Of a stretch of DNA of 64,000 nucleotides, positions 43,871 to 51,302 are shown in pieces (the first letter of the stretch is position 1; every line of letters begins with the position of its first letter). This stretch comes from UBA5072 sp041737175 (lineage in GTDB: Bacteria > Bacteroidota > Bacteroidia > Bacteroidales > UBA10428), in assembly GCA_041737175.1 (NCBI GenBank), contig JBGSSF010000024.1, positions 248,001 through 312,000 on the forward strand, given 5' to 3'. The notes under the pieces are model-generated. The model was given only the letters and a program-made list of their open reading frames with translations. It did not search any database and had not been told where the DNA came from. The translations under genes were made by a program, and so were the position numbers.

Positions 43871-44575
43871 ATGAAAAACCAAGTAACACCTGTAAAGAAA
43901 GAATGTTTCATCGACAGTTCTTCCATATTCAGGCATCTGACGCAGGAAGAACTTGCCACCATTCCCATCGACCAGGAACCGGATACCTATAAGCGCGGTA
44001 CCATCATTTATTCTGAAGGCAGTCGTATTAATGGTTTTTATTGTGTTCAGAAAGGTATCATCAAAATATACAAAACCGGATTTGATGGTAAGGAGCAAAT
44101 CATCCGCTTTGCCAAAAAGGGAGACATCATGGGATTCAGATCAACCATAACCCGGGAACGGGCCTGTACATCTGCCAAAGTGCTTGAGGACGCCTATATT
44201 TGTTTTGTACATGCTGAAACAGTGCTGGAGTTTGTGAAGCATAACGGCAATTTTGCCCTGGAATTACTTCAGATTGCCTGTAAGGAACTGGGTGAAGCCA
44301 ATGATTATATTACAGATATTGCCCAAAAAACAGTTCGAGAACGGCTTGCGGAAGTGCTGATCCATTTGCGCAAGGATTTCGACCTGGACAATGAAAAGTA
44401 TTTACAGATTACCCTCACGCGCGAGGAATTGGCAAATATGGTTGGCACAGCGACGGAATCTGTCATCAGGCTTTTATCTGAATTTAAACAGGACGGCCTG
44501 ATCGAGTTACATGGACGCAGGATCAAGATCCTGGATGAAAAGACCCTGTTTAAAATCAGTAACCTCAACGATTGA
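43871..44575 (+). CDS. Crp/Fnr family transcriptional regulator
   Basis: 234 residues. An N-terminal cyclic-nucleotide-binding-like barrel (about 20-140; GTIIYSEGSRINGFYCVQKGIIKIYK, GDIMGFRS) is followed by a dimer helix and a winged helix with LTREELANMVGTATESVIRLLSEFKQDGLIEL, the Crp-type recognition region. Cysteines are scattered and do not form the N-terminal cluster of oxygen-sensing FNR. The effector is therefore unknown; cAMP-binding residues are not obvious. It is divergent from osmC and followed by zupT (36 bases), so redox or metal stress control is a reasonable guess. Confidence 0.93.
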   Translation: MKNQVTPVKKECFIDSSSIFRHLTQEELATIPIDQEPDTYKRGTIIYSEGSRINGFYCVQKGIIKIYKTGFDGKEQIIRFAKKGDIMGFRSTITRERACTSAKVLEDAYICFVHAETVLEFVKHNGNFALELLQIACKELGEANDYITDIAQKTVRERLAEVLIHLRKDFDLDNEKYLQITLTREELANMVGTATESVIRLLSEFKQDGLIELHGRRIKILDEKTLFKISNLND

Positions 44576-44611
44576 TCGGCTGTTAAATTCAATTTAACTT
44601 ATCAAAATACC

Positions 44612-45424
44612 ATGGATTGGCACGCGATATTATTCGCGTTTGGATTGACACTCTTTGCAGGACTTGCAACCGGAGTAGGAAGTGCAATAGCATTCTTTGC
44701 GCGAACCACCAATACACGGTTTCTTTCAGTGTCTCTGGGATTTTCTGCAGGAGTTATGATTTATGTGTCGATGATTGAGATATTCTCCAAGGCGAAAATC
44801 TCTCTTGTCAGTGTTCTGGGTGACCGGGCCGGATATTGGGTAACGGTAGCATCCTTCTTTGGCGGAGTTTTATTGATCGCCATCATTGACCGGATGGTGC
44901 CGGAAATGGAAAATCCGCATGAATTAAAACGGATAGAGGAGGCTGAACATCCGACGGACGAATTCCGAAAGAAAAAGCTTTTGCGTATGGGATTGTTCTC
45001 TGCCCTGGCAATAGGAATTCATAATTTTCCGGAAGGCCTGGCCACATTTACGGCTGCACTTAAAGATCCTACGCTGGGTATTGCCATTGCCGTGGCCATA
45101 GCCATTCACAATATTCCCGAAGGAATCGCTGTTTCAGTACCGGTTTATTATGCAACCGGCAACAAGCGCAAGGCATTCCGGTTATCCTTTCTCTCAGGTC
45201 TTGCCGAGCCTGTCGGGGCTATTATCGGATTTCTTATACTCATGCCATTTCTGAACGATGTGGTATTCGGTATTTTGTTTGCTGCGGTTGCCGGCATTAT
45301 GATATTTATATCGATTGATGAACTTTTACCGGCTGCCCGGGAATACGGCCAGGCTCATCTGTCGATTTACGGAGTGATCGCCGGCATGGTTGTCATGGCA
45401 GTCAGTTTATTGCTTTTTGCATGA
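44612..45424 (+). CDS. zupT: ZIP family zinc transporter ZupT
   Basis: 270 residues with about eight helices. The metal-transport motifs HNFPEGLA (helix 4) and HNIPEGIA (helix 5) are both present, as is the typical opening AFGLTLFAGLATGVGSAIAFF. ZupT imports zinc and some other divalent metals across the inner membrane. The loop between helices 3 and 4 is rich in Glu and His (MENPHELKRIEEAEH), typical of a metal-binding loop. It is followed 33 bases later by a cation efflux gene, so import and export of divalent metals are encoded side by side. Confidence 0.96.
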   Translation: MDWHAILFAFGLTLFAGLATGVGSAIAFFARTTNTRFLSVSLGFSAGVMIYVSMIEIFSKAKISLVSVLGDRAGYWVTVASFFGGVLLIAIIDRMVPEMENPHELKRIEEAEHPTDEFRKKKLLRMGLFSALAIGIHNFPEGLATFTAALKDPTLGIAIAVAIAIHNIPEGIAVSVPVYYATGNKRKAFRLSFLSGLAEPVGAIIGFLILMPFLNDVVFGILFAAVAGIMIFISIDELLPAAREYGQAHLSIYGVIAGMVVMAVSLLLFA

Positions 45425-45457
45425 AATCAAGAGTTCAGGGAATGCAAAGATTACTAT

Positions 45458-46375
45458 ATGGCACAGCGGGAGCAGGACATTAAAGCAGCCTCCTGGGTTG
45501 GCATTTTCGGGAATGCTTTCCTGTCGGTTCTGAAAATAGTCGCAGGTTTCATATCCGGCAGTCTGGCCGTCGTAGCGGACGGAATTGATTCTTCCACGGA
45601 CATCATCACATCGGTAATTACACTTTTAACTGCGGGGGTTTTAAACAAAGCTCCGAACAAAAAGTATCCTTACGGGTATGACAAGGCGGATACCATTGCC
45701 ACCAAACTGCTTTCCTTCATCATCTTTTTTGCCGGTGCACAAATGCTGATCACTACAGTCAGGAAACTGATCTCCGGTGTCAGCCACGAAGCGCCGGGCA
45801 AATTGGCCATTATCATCACCATTGTTTCCATCCTGGGCAAGTTACTGCTTTCCTTCCACCAGTTCAGGGCGGGAAGGAAAGCAAACAGTGCCATGCTGAT
45901 CGCCAATGGCAAGAACATGCAGAACGACGTAATCCTCTCAGGGTCAGTATTGCTTGGCCTGGTATTTATTTACATATTCAAAATGCCTGTTCTCGATATC
46001 ATAACTGCTTTGCTGGTTAGCTTATGGGTCCTCCGGGTAGCTGTCAATATATTCAAGGAAACCAGCCTGGAACTTATGGATGGCACCAAGGACTGTACGA
46101 TTTATGAAAAGATCTTTAATGCCATCGATGCAGTGGAAGGTGCGCATCACCCGCACCGGGTCAGGGCCAGAAATATTGGGCATAAGATAATGATTGCCAT
46201 TGATCTCGAGGTTGATGGGGAACTGACGCTGCGTGAAGCGCACGAAATTGCCCACCGGGTGGAAGACTCCATCAAATCGAAAATTGACAATGTTTTTGAT
46301 GTGGCCATCCATATTGAACCTCTGGGCGATAAAAAAGAGGAGAAGGCTTTCGGAATCACCAAGGAAAACCTGTAG
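45458..46375 (+). CDS. Cation diffusion facilitator (CDF) family transporter
   Basis: 305 residues with six transmembrane segments and a cytoplasmic ferredoxin-like C-terminal domain (about 205-300; HKIMIAIDLEVDGELTLREAHEIAHRVE). The binding-site pattern D-G-x-D-S-S-T-D in helix 2 (VVADGIDSSTDIITS) differs from the HxxxD of zinc exporters and suggests the iron/manganese-type branch. It would export a divalent metal in exchange for protons. It follows zupT directly. Its 3' end overlaps a spurious longer frame of the next gene, whose true start lies after its stop. Confidence 0.92.
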   Translation: MAQREQDIKAASWVGIFGNAFLSVLKIVAGFISGSLAVVADGIDSSTDIITSVITLLTAGVLNKAPNKKYPYGYDKADTIATKLLSFIIFFAGAQMLITTVRKLISGVSHEAPGKLAIIITIVSILGKLLLSFHQFRAGRKANSAMLIANGKNMQNDVILSGSVLLGLVFIYIFKMPVLDIITALLVSLWVLRVAVNIFKETSLELMDGTKDCTIYEKIFNAIDAVEGAHHPHRVRARNIGHKIMIAIDLEVDGELTLREAHEIAHRVEDSIKSKIDNVFDVAIHIEPLGDKKEEKAFGITKENL

Positions 46376-46436
46376 TATTTTCGCGGGACAAGGACCTACC
46401 AAAATCTTTTGTACCTTTTCCAAATATTTCTATACC

Positions 46437-48581
46437 ATGGGGAGAAAGAAGCAACGGAACAAACCAAAGGGCATCAATAAGAAAGAGCTGTCCAACAGCA
46501 TACTGGCGATCTTTTCCGCGCATCCCAAAAAGGTGTTTAATTACAAGCAAATTTCGGCGGTCCTCCTGATTACCGATTCAGCGGAGAAAAGACTGATCAC
46601 CGAAGTGTTGTATGAGCTTAAGAACAAGGAAGCCCTGGAGGAAGACTCAACCGGAAAATTCAGGTTGAAAGCCAGAAGCGGCTTTGTTATCGGTACGGTG
46701 GATATGGCCAAGGGAGGTTATGGCTATATCGTTTCCGAGACCGTCAAAGAAGCTATTTTTATTTCTCAGAATAATCTGAACCATGCATTGGATGGAGATA
46801 CAGTAAAGGTTCAGGTATATGCCCACAGGAAAACAGAATCACTGGAGGGTGAAGTGGTTGAAATTCTCGAGAGAGCACGTGAAACTTTTGTCGGCACCGT
46901 TGAAATCTCCGAAAGATATGCATTCCTGGCTCCTGACAGCAAGCAAATGCCGGTCGACCTCTTTATTCCCCTGGATAAACTAAACGGTGCTTCACATGGT
47001 CAGAAAGCCATAGCGCGACTTACTGAATGGCCGCGAAACGCTAAAAATCCCTTTGGAGAAATTATTGAAGTTCTCGGCAACCAGGGAGAGAATGAGGCAG
47101 AAATGCATGCCATCCTTGCTGAATTCGGTCTTCCTTACAAGTTTACAGAAGAGGTTGAGGAGGAAGCTGCCCGGATCAGCGATCATATCAGTGAATCTGA
47201 CTATAAATCAAGACGTGATTTCAGAGCTGTCCCCACGCTGACCATCGATCCCGATGATGCCAAAGATTTTGACGATGCGCTGTCGATAAGACAGCTTGAC
47301 GGAGAGAAATGGGAGATAGGTGTTCATATTGCTGATGTCACCCATTATGTCAGGCCTGAAACCTTGATTGATGAGGAAGGATTGAACAGGGCTACTTCGG
47401 TATATCTTGTTGATCGTGTAGTTCCGATGCTGCCGGAGCGACTGTCCAATTTTATCTGTTCGCTCAGACCGCTTGAGGACAAGCTCTGTTTTTCAGCCGT
47501 ATTTGTTATCAACGAACTGGCAGAAGTGCTGGATGAGTGGTTTGGTCGTACGGTAATTCAATCGGACAGGAGGTTCACGTACCGCGAAGCCCAGCATGTA
47601 ATTGATACAGGTGAAGGAGATCTTTGCCGAGAAGTTTTAAAACTTAACCAGCTTGCCAGGATTCTGCGTGAGAAGAGGTTTAAAGCTGGTTCAATAGCTT
47701 TCGAAAGAGAGGAAGTAAAAATTGAAGTGGATGAAAAAGGCAGTCCGATGAGAATTTATGCCAGGGAGCACGATCTTTCCAATGAGCTCGTCGAGGAATT
47801 TATGCTGCTTGCCAATAAGCGGGTGGCCGAATTCATTGGTAAACCCAGGGATCAGGAGAAAAGAACTTTTGTATACCGCATACATGATCGTCCTGATAAT
47901 GAAAAGCTGCAGAAATTTTCGCATTTCATTAAACGGTTTGGGTACAGGCTTTCCTTAAAATCAGGAAAACAGATTGCCCTGTCTCTGAATAAGCTTCTCG
48001 AAGATGTAAGAGGAACTCGCGAGCAGGATATTGTGGAAAATCTGGCTTTGCGGGCCATGGCCAAAGCAATATATTCTACCGTGAATATTGGTCATTACGG
48101 ACTTGCCTTTGACTACTACACCCACTTTACATCACCGATTCGTCGTTATCCCGATATGCTGGTACATCGTTTGCTGGCGGATTACCTGGCAGGAGCGCAT
48201 CCGCGAAACCAGAAGAAATACGAAAAAATGTGCAGGCATTCCTCCAAAATGGAGATCCTGGCCATGGAAGCCGAAAGAGCTTCCGTAAAATACAAACAGG
48301 CCGAGTTCATGAAAGACAAGATCGGACAGCAGTTTGAAGGCGTAGTTTCAGGTGTTACGGAATGGGGCATTTACGTTGAAATTCTTGAGAATAAATGTGA
48401 AGGCATGATTCCGATGCGCGGACTGGCAGGTGATTTTTACGAATACGACGAGGACAATTACTGCATCCGGGGACGCCGCACCGGTAAAAAGTACCAGATG
48501 GGAGATCCTTTGAAAATTGAAGTTGTTAGGGTTAACATGGTTCGTAAGCAGATCGATTTTGCCCCGGTTTCTGATGACTGA
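46437..48581 (+). CDS. rnr: Ribonuclease R
   Basis: 714 residues from the ATG at 46437; the open frame extends back to 46233 inside the CDF gene, but that part is not RNase-like. It has an N-terminal helix-turn-helix-like and basic region, cold-shock domains (about 80-240), the RNB catalytic domain with Asp residues in TIDPDDAKDFDDALS, the motif HFTSPIRRYPDMLVHRLL, and a C-terminal S1 domain (QFEGVVSGVTEWGIYVEI). RNase R is a processive 3'-5' exonuclease able to digest structured RNA. It follows the CDF gene by 61 bases. Confidence 0.96.
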   Translation: MGRKKQRNKPKGINKKELSNSILAIFSAHPKKVFNYKQISAVLLITDSAEKRLITEVLYELKNKEALEEDSTGKFRLKARSGFVIGTVDMAKGGYGYIVSETVKEAIFISQNNLNHALDGDTVKVQVYAHRKTESLEGEVVEILERARETFVGTVEISERYAFLAPDSKQMPVDLFIPLDKLNGASHGQKAIARLTEWPRNAKNPFGEIIEVLGNQGENEAEMHAILAEFGLPYKFTEEVEEEAARISDHISESDYKSRRDFRAVPTLTIDPDDAKDFDDALSIRQLDGEKWEIGVHIADVTHYVRPETLIDEEGLNRATSVYLVDRVVPMLPERLSNFICSLRPLEDKLCFSAVFVINELAEVLDEWFGRTVIQSDRRFTYREAQHVIDTGEGDLCREVLKLNQLARILREKRFKAGSIAFEREEVKIEVDEKGSPMRIYAREHDLSNELVEEFMLLANKRVAEFIGKPRDQEKRTFVYRIHDRPDNEKLQKFSHFIKRFGYRLSLKSGKQIALSLNKLLEDVRGTREQDIVENLALRAMAKAIYSTVNIGHYGLAFDYYTHFTSPIRRYPDMLVHRLLADYLAGAHPRNQKKYEKMCRHSSKMEILAMEAERASVKYKQAEFMKDKIGQQFEGVVSGVTEWGIYVEILENKCEGMIPMRGLAGDFYEYDEDNYCIRGRRTGKKYQMGDPLKIEVVRVNMVRKQIDFAPVSDD

Positions 48582-48600
48582 CGTACTTTAACTACAGGAT

Positions 48601-49887
48601 ATGGTTTTAAATTACATCTGGATCGGTTTTTTTCTCATAGGATTTCTGGTTGCCGTTTTCAGGGTCGCCGGTTACTATTTCCGGGATTTTTTCCTGGAAC
48701 AATTCAACCTGGTATTTACAATTGCAGACCGGGATGTTTTTTCAGCCATTGTACAAAGTACATTTGATATGGCCAAAAGCAGTGTAGAGATCTCGATCTA
48801 CCTGATCGGGGTAATGGCGCTATGGCTGGGCATTATGAAAATCGGTGAAAAAGGGGGCGCAGTGCATGCACTGTCGCGGTTGATGAACCCGTTCTTCAGC
48901 CGTATTTTTCCCGGAATACCCGCCAACCATCCTGCCATGGGCTCTATTATGATGAATTTCAGCGCCAATATGCTGGGGCTCGACAATGCTGCCACACCGC
49001 TGGGCCTTAAAGCCATGAGAGAACTGCAGGAAGTGAATCCGGACCCGGCCAGGGCTTCCGATTCGCAAATCATGTTTCTTGTATTGAACACTTCAAGTCT
49101 GACCCTCATTCCCATCAGTATTCTGGCTATGCGGATGGCCAATGGGGCGAAAGTGCCCACCGATGTTTTCATTCCCATGATCCTGGCTACGTATTTTTCC
49201 ACCATGGCGGGATTGATCTTTGTATCTATAAGGCAGCGGATTAATTTATTCAATAAGGTCATAATCTCATATCTTGCGGGAATCACCGTTCTAATTGGCG
49301 GTATTATCTGGTATCTCAGCCGGTTACCACAACCAATGATGGCCTCACGCACGGGATTTGCAGGAAATTTTCTGCTTTTTGCCATCATCATCATTTTTCT
49401 TGTACTGGGAATCAGGAAAAGGATCAATCTCTACGAAACATTCATTGAAGGGGCCAAGGAAGGTTTTGAGGTGGCAGTCAAAATCATTCCCTACCTGGTG
49501 GCTATGCTTGTTGCAGTGGGTGTATTCAGGGCATCGGGATCCCTGGATTTCCTGATTGGAGGGGTGGGGGGCTTTTTTGCACTATTTGGCATGGATACAC
49601 GATTTGTTGATGCGCTTCCTGTGGCCTTTATGAAACCCTTAAGCGGCAGTGGTGCACGAGGAGTGATGGTGGAGATCATGCAGCATTTTGGAGCGGATTC
49701 GTTTGCCGGCCGCCTCGCGTGTATCATGCAGGGATCCACCGAAACAACCTTTTACACAGTGGCGGTTTACTATGGAGCGGTTAATATCCGAAATACACGT
49801 TATACAATTCCCGGAGGTCTGTTAGCGGATCTTGCCGGGGTCGTAGCTGCGATCTTTATAGCTTATCTTTTCTTTGGCAAGGGATGA
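48601..49887 (+). CDS. SpmA-SpmB fusion, nucleoside-recognition (Gate) domain membrane protein
   Basis: 428 residues with about ten hydrophobic segments. The first half corresponds to SpmA (LGIMKIGEKGGAV, MGSIMMNFSANMLGLDNAATPLGLKAM), and the second half to SpmB (GAKEGFEVAVKIIPYLVAMLVAVG, PLSGSGARGVM, QGSTETTFYTVAVYYG). In Bacillus these are two proteins tied to spore core dehydration. In non-spore-forming Bacteroidota the fused form is common and its role is unknown, probably a transporter. The gene lies 19 bases after rnr, so the two may be co-transcribed. Confidence 0.9.
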   Translation: MVLNYIWIGFFLIGFLVAVFRVAGYYFRDFFLEQFNLVFTIADRDVFSAIVQSTFDMAKSSVEISIYLIGVMALWLGIMKIGEKGGAVHALSRLMNPFFSRIFPGIPANHPAMGSIMMNFSANMLGLDNAATPLGLKAMRELQEVNPDPARASDSQIMFLVLNTSSLTLIPISILAMRMANGAKVPTDVFIPMILATYFSTMAGLIFVSIRQRINLFNKVIISYLAGITVLIGGIIWYLSRLPQPMMASRTGFAGNFLLFAIIIIFLVLGIRKRINLYETFIEGAKEGFEVAVKIIPYLVAMLVAVGVFRASGSLDFLIGGVGGFFALFGMDTRFVDALPVAFMKPLSGSGARGVMVEIMQHFGADSFAGRLACIMQGSTETTFYTVAVYYGAVNIRNTRYTIPGGLLADLAGVVAAIFIAYLFFGKG

Positions 49888-49897
49888 TCGTATCCTC

Positions 49898-50524
49898 TTA
49901 TTTCAAAAGATAGTTAACCCCCAGCGTCAGATAGTTGTTAAAATCGCCGGTGGAATTACCAAAAAGTCTCCCAAACCAGGAATAATAGGCTCCTGCTGAT
50001 TCCAAATCCCGGATGGAGAAGATGGAATAGGAATATCGAATATTCACGGCGATTTTCGAGGATAGATCGACACGTATTCCTACCAGGGTTCCCAGGTCAA
50101 ATTTGCGGAAGTCAACCAGGTATTCTTCAGGCAGATTGCCGGCTTCATCGTCGCCCCGGGCAGAGAACATATAACCGGGAATTAACCCGAGTTCGAATGA
50201 AACAGGTTTATTGATATGAACAGCGGCTAAAACAGGCAGATCGATATAATGGAGCCCCAACCTGTAAGCACCTGTATTATCATCGGACGCAGGATTTCTG
50301 GCCCCCCTGCCTGTGTACTTAATTTCCAGGCGGGCTTCCAGATAAGATGTCAGTGATGCGCTGATATATACTCCGCCCTGCAAGCCTGGTTTATCGAAGC
50401 CGGCGTAGGAATCTCCGTCGACCTGTGATGCCGAAAAGCCTGCCAGGATTCCGCCATGAAAAGGCTGACTGTTTGCTGCAATGCAGAACAAAATCAGAGA
50501 AATTATCAAAATAGACTTTCGCAT
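49898..50524 (-). CDS. Outer-membrane beta-barrel protein (PorT-like fold)
   Basis: 208 residues. A signal peptide (1-19, ending CIAANSQP) is followed by alternating beta-strands typical of the small eight-stranded barrel family: GGILAGFSASQVDGDSYAG, LEARLEIKYTGRGA, FELGLIPGYMF, LGTLVGIRVDL, and a terminal YLTLGVNYLLK. The C-terminal strand ends in a hydrophobic residue plus Lys. No specific function can be assigned. It is 4 bases from the sirtuin gene on the same strand, though the products look unrelated. Confidence 0.85.
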   Translation of the reverse strand: MRKSILIISLILFCIAANSQPFHGGILAGFSASQVDGDSYAGFDKPGLQGGVYISASLTSYLEARLEIKYTGRGARNPASDDNTGAYRLGLHYIDLPVLAAVHINKPVSFELGLIPGYMFSARGDDEAGNLPEEYLVDFRKFDLGTLVGIRVDLSSKIAVNIRYSYSIFSIRDLESAGAYYSWFGRLFGNSTGDFNNYLTLGVNYLLK

Positions 50525-50528
50525 CAGA

Positions 50529-51224
50529 TTATGATGAATATTCCTTAAGCAGTCTTTCCTTCAGGATAGCAGTGCCGGTACCTGCCTTCTGCCTGATGAA
50601 TTCAACATGCCTGTAAATAGGAACGGCAACATCATTGGGATCAATGAGAAAAACCGGAGTGGGTTTAGGAACAAAGTCAATCAGTCCGGCCGCCGGATAA
50701 ACAACCATTGAGGTTCCAATTACAACAAAAACATCCGCTTCGGAAGTTAAGGCGGCAGCCTCTTCAATGGCAGGCACAGCTTCGCCGAACCATACAATAT
50801 CGGGCCTGAGCTGAAATCCTTTCTCACAGGTATCTCCTGGCATTATCGGATCGTACCCGATATCATAAACCAGTCCTGGATCGCCTGTGCTTCGCGCACG
50901 GGTAAGTATTCCATGCAAATGCAGCACATTTTTACTACCTGCCTGTTCATGCAGGTTATCCACGTTCTGTGTAATGATGCGAACATCAAAATATTTTTCA
51001 AGTTCTGCAAGTTCTTTATGAGCCTTATTTGGCCGGGCATCTTTAAGCTGTGCACGACGCTCGTTGTAAAACCTCAGCACAAGTTCCATATTTTTGGCCC
51101 AGCCCGCGTAACTGGCAACCTCCATAACGTCATAGTCCTCCCACAATCCTCCCTGCTCCCTAAAAGTCTTTAATCCGCTTTCTGAACTTATTCCTGAACC
51201 TGTAAGTACGACAAGCTTTTTCAT
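50529..51224 (-). CDS. NAD-dependent protein deacylase, class III (CobB/SIRT5-like) sirtuin lacking the zinc cysteines
   Basis: 231 residues. The sirtuin core is clear: VVLTGSGISSESGLKTFRE, ITQNVDNLHEQAG, the catalytic His in LHLHG, and VVIGTSMVVYPAAGL. The FYNERRAQL motif matches the Tyr-x-x-Arg pair that lets SIRT5 and CobB remove succinyl or malonyl groups, so desuccinylase activity is likely. Only one cysteine exists in the chain, so the four-cysteine zinc site of most sirtuins is absent. The gene has its own -7 box and shares a divergent region with the tyrosine-kinase gene. Confidence 0.93.
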   Translation of the reverse strand: MKKLVVLTGSGISSESGLKTFREQGGLWEDYDVMEVASYAGWAKNMELVLRFYNERRAQLKDARPNKAHKELAELEKYFDVRIITQNVDNLHEQAGSKNVLHLHGILTRARSTGDPGLVYDIGYDPIMPGDTCEKGFQLRPDIVWFGEAVPAIEEAAALTSEADVFVVIGTSMVVYPAAGLIDFVPKPTPVFLIDPNDVAVPIYRHVEFIRQKAGTGTAILKERLLKEYSS

Positions 51225-51243
51225 GCAGAATTATTATGGTTAA

Positions 51244-51251
51244 CAAATATA
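51244..51251 (-). promoter_or_regulatory. -7 box for the sirtuin gene
   Basis: TATATTTG on the minus strand, an exact TA-N2-TTTG match 20 bases before the sirtuin start. A one-mismatch box, TATCTTTA at 51267-51274, faces the Wzc-like gene. Confidence 0.5.
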
Positions 51252-51302
51252 GGATTTTTATTTTACTATCTTTACACCTTTCATATTCAGCCATTAAGAC
51301 AT

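Noticed and set aside
46233..46436. Longer N-terminus for RNase R
   Set aside because: The added residues overlap the CDF gene in another frame, and the RNase R-like sequence begins at the ATG at 46437.
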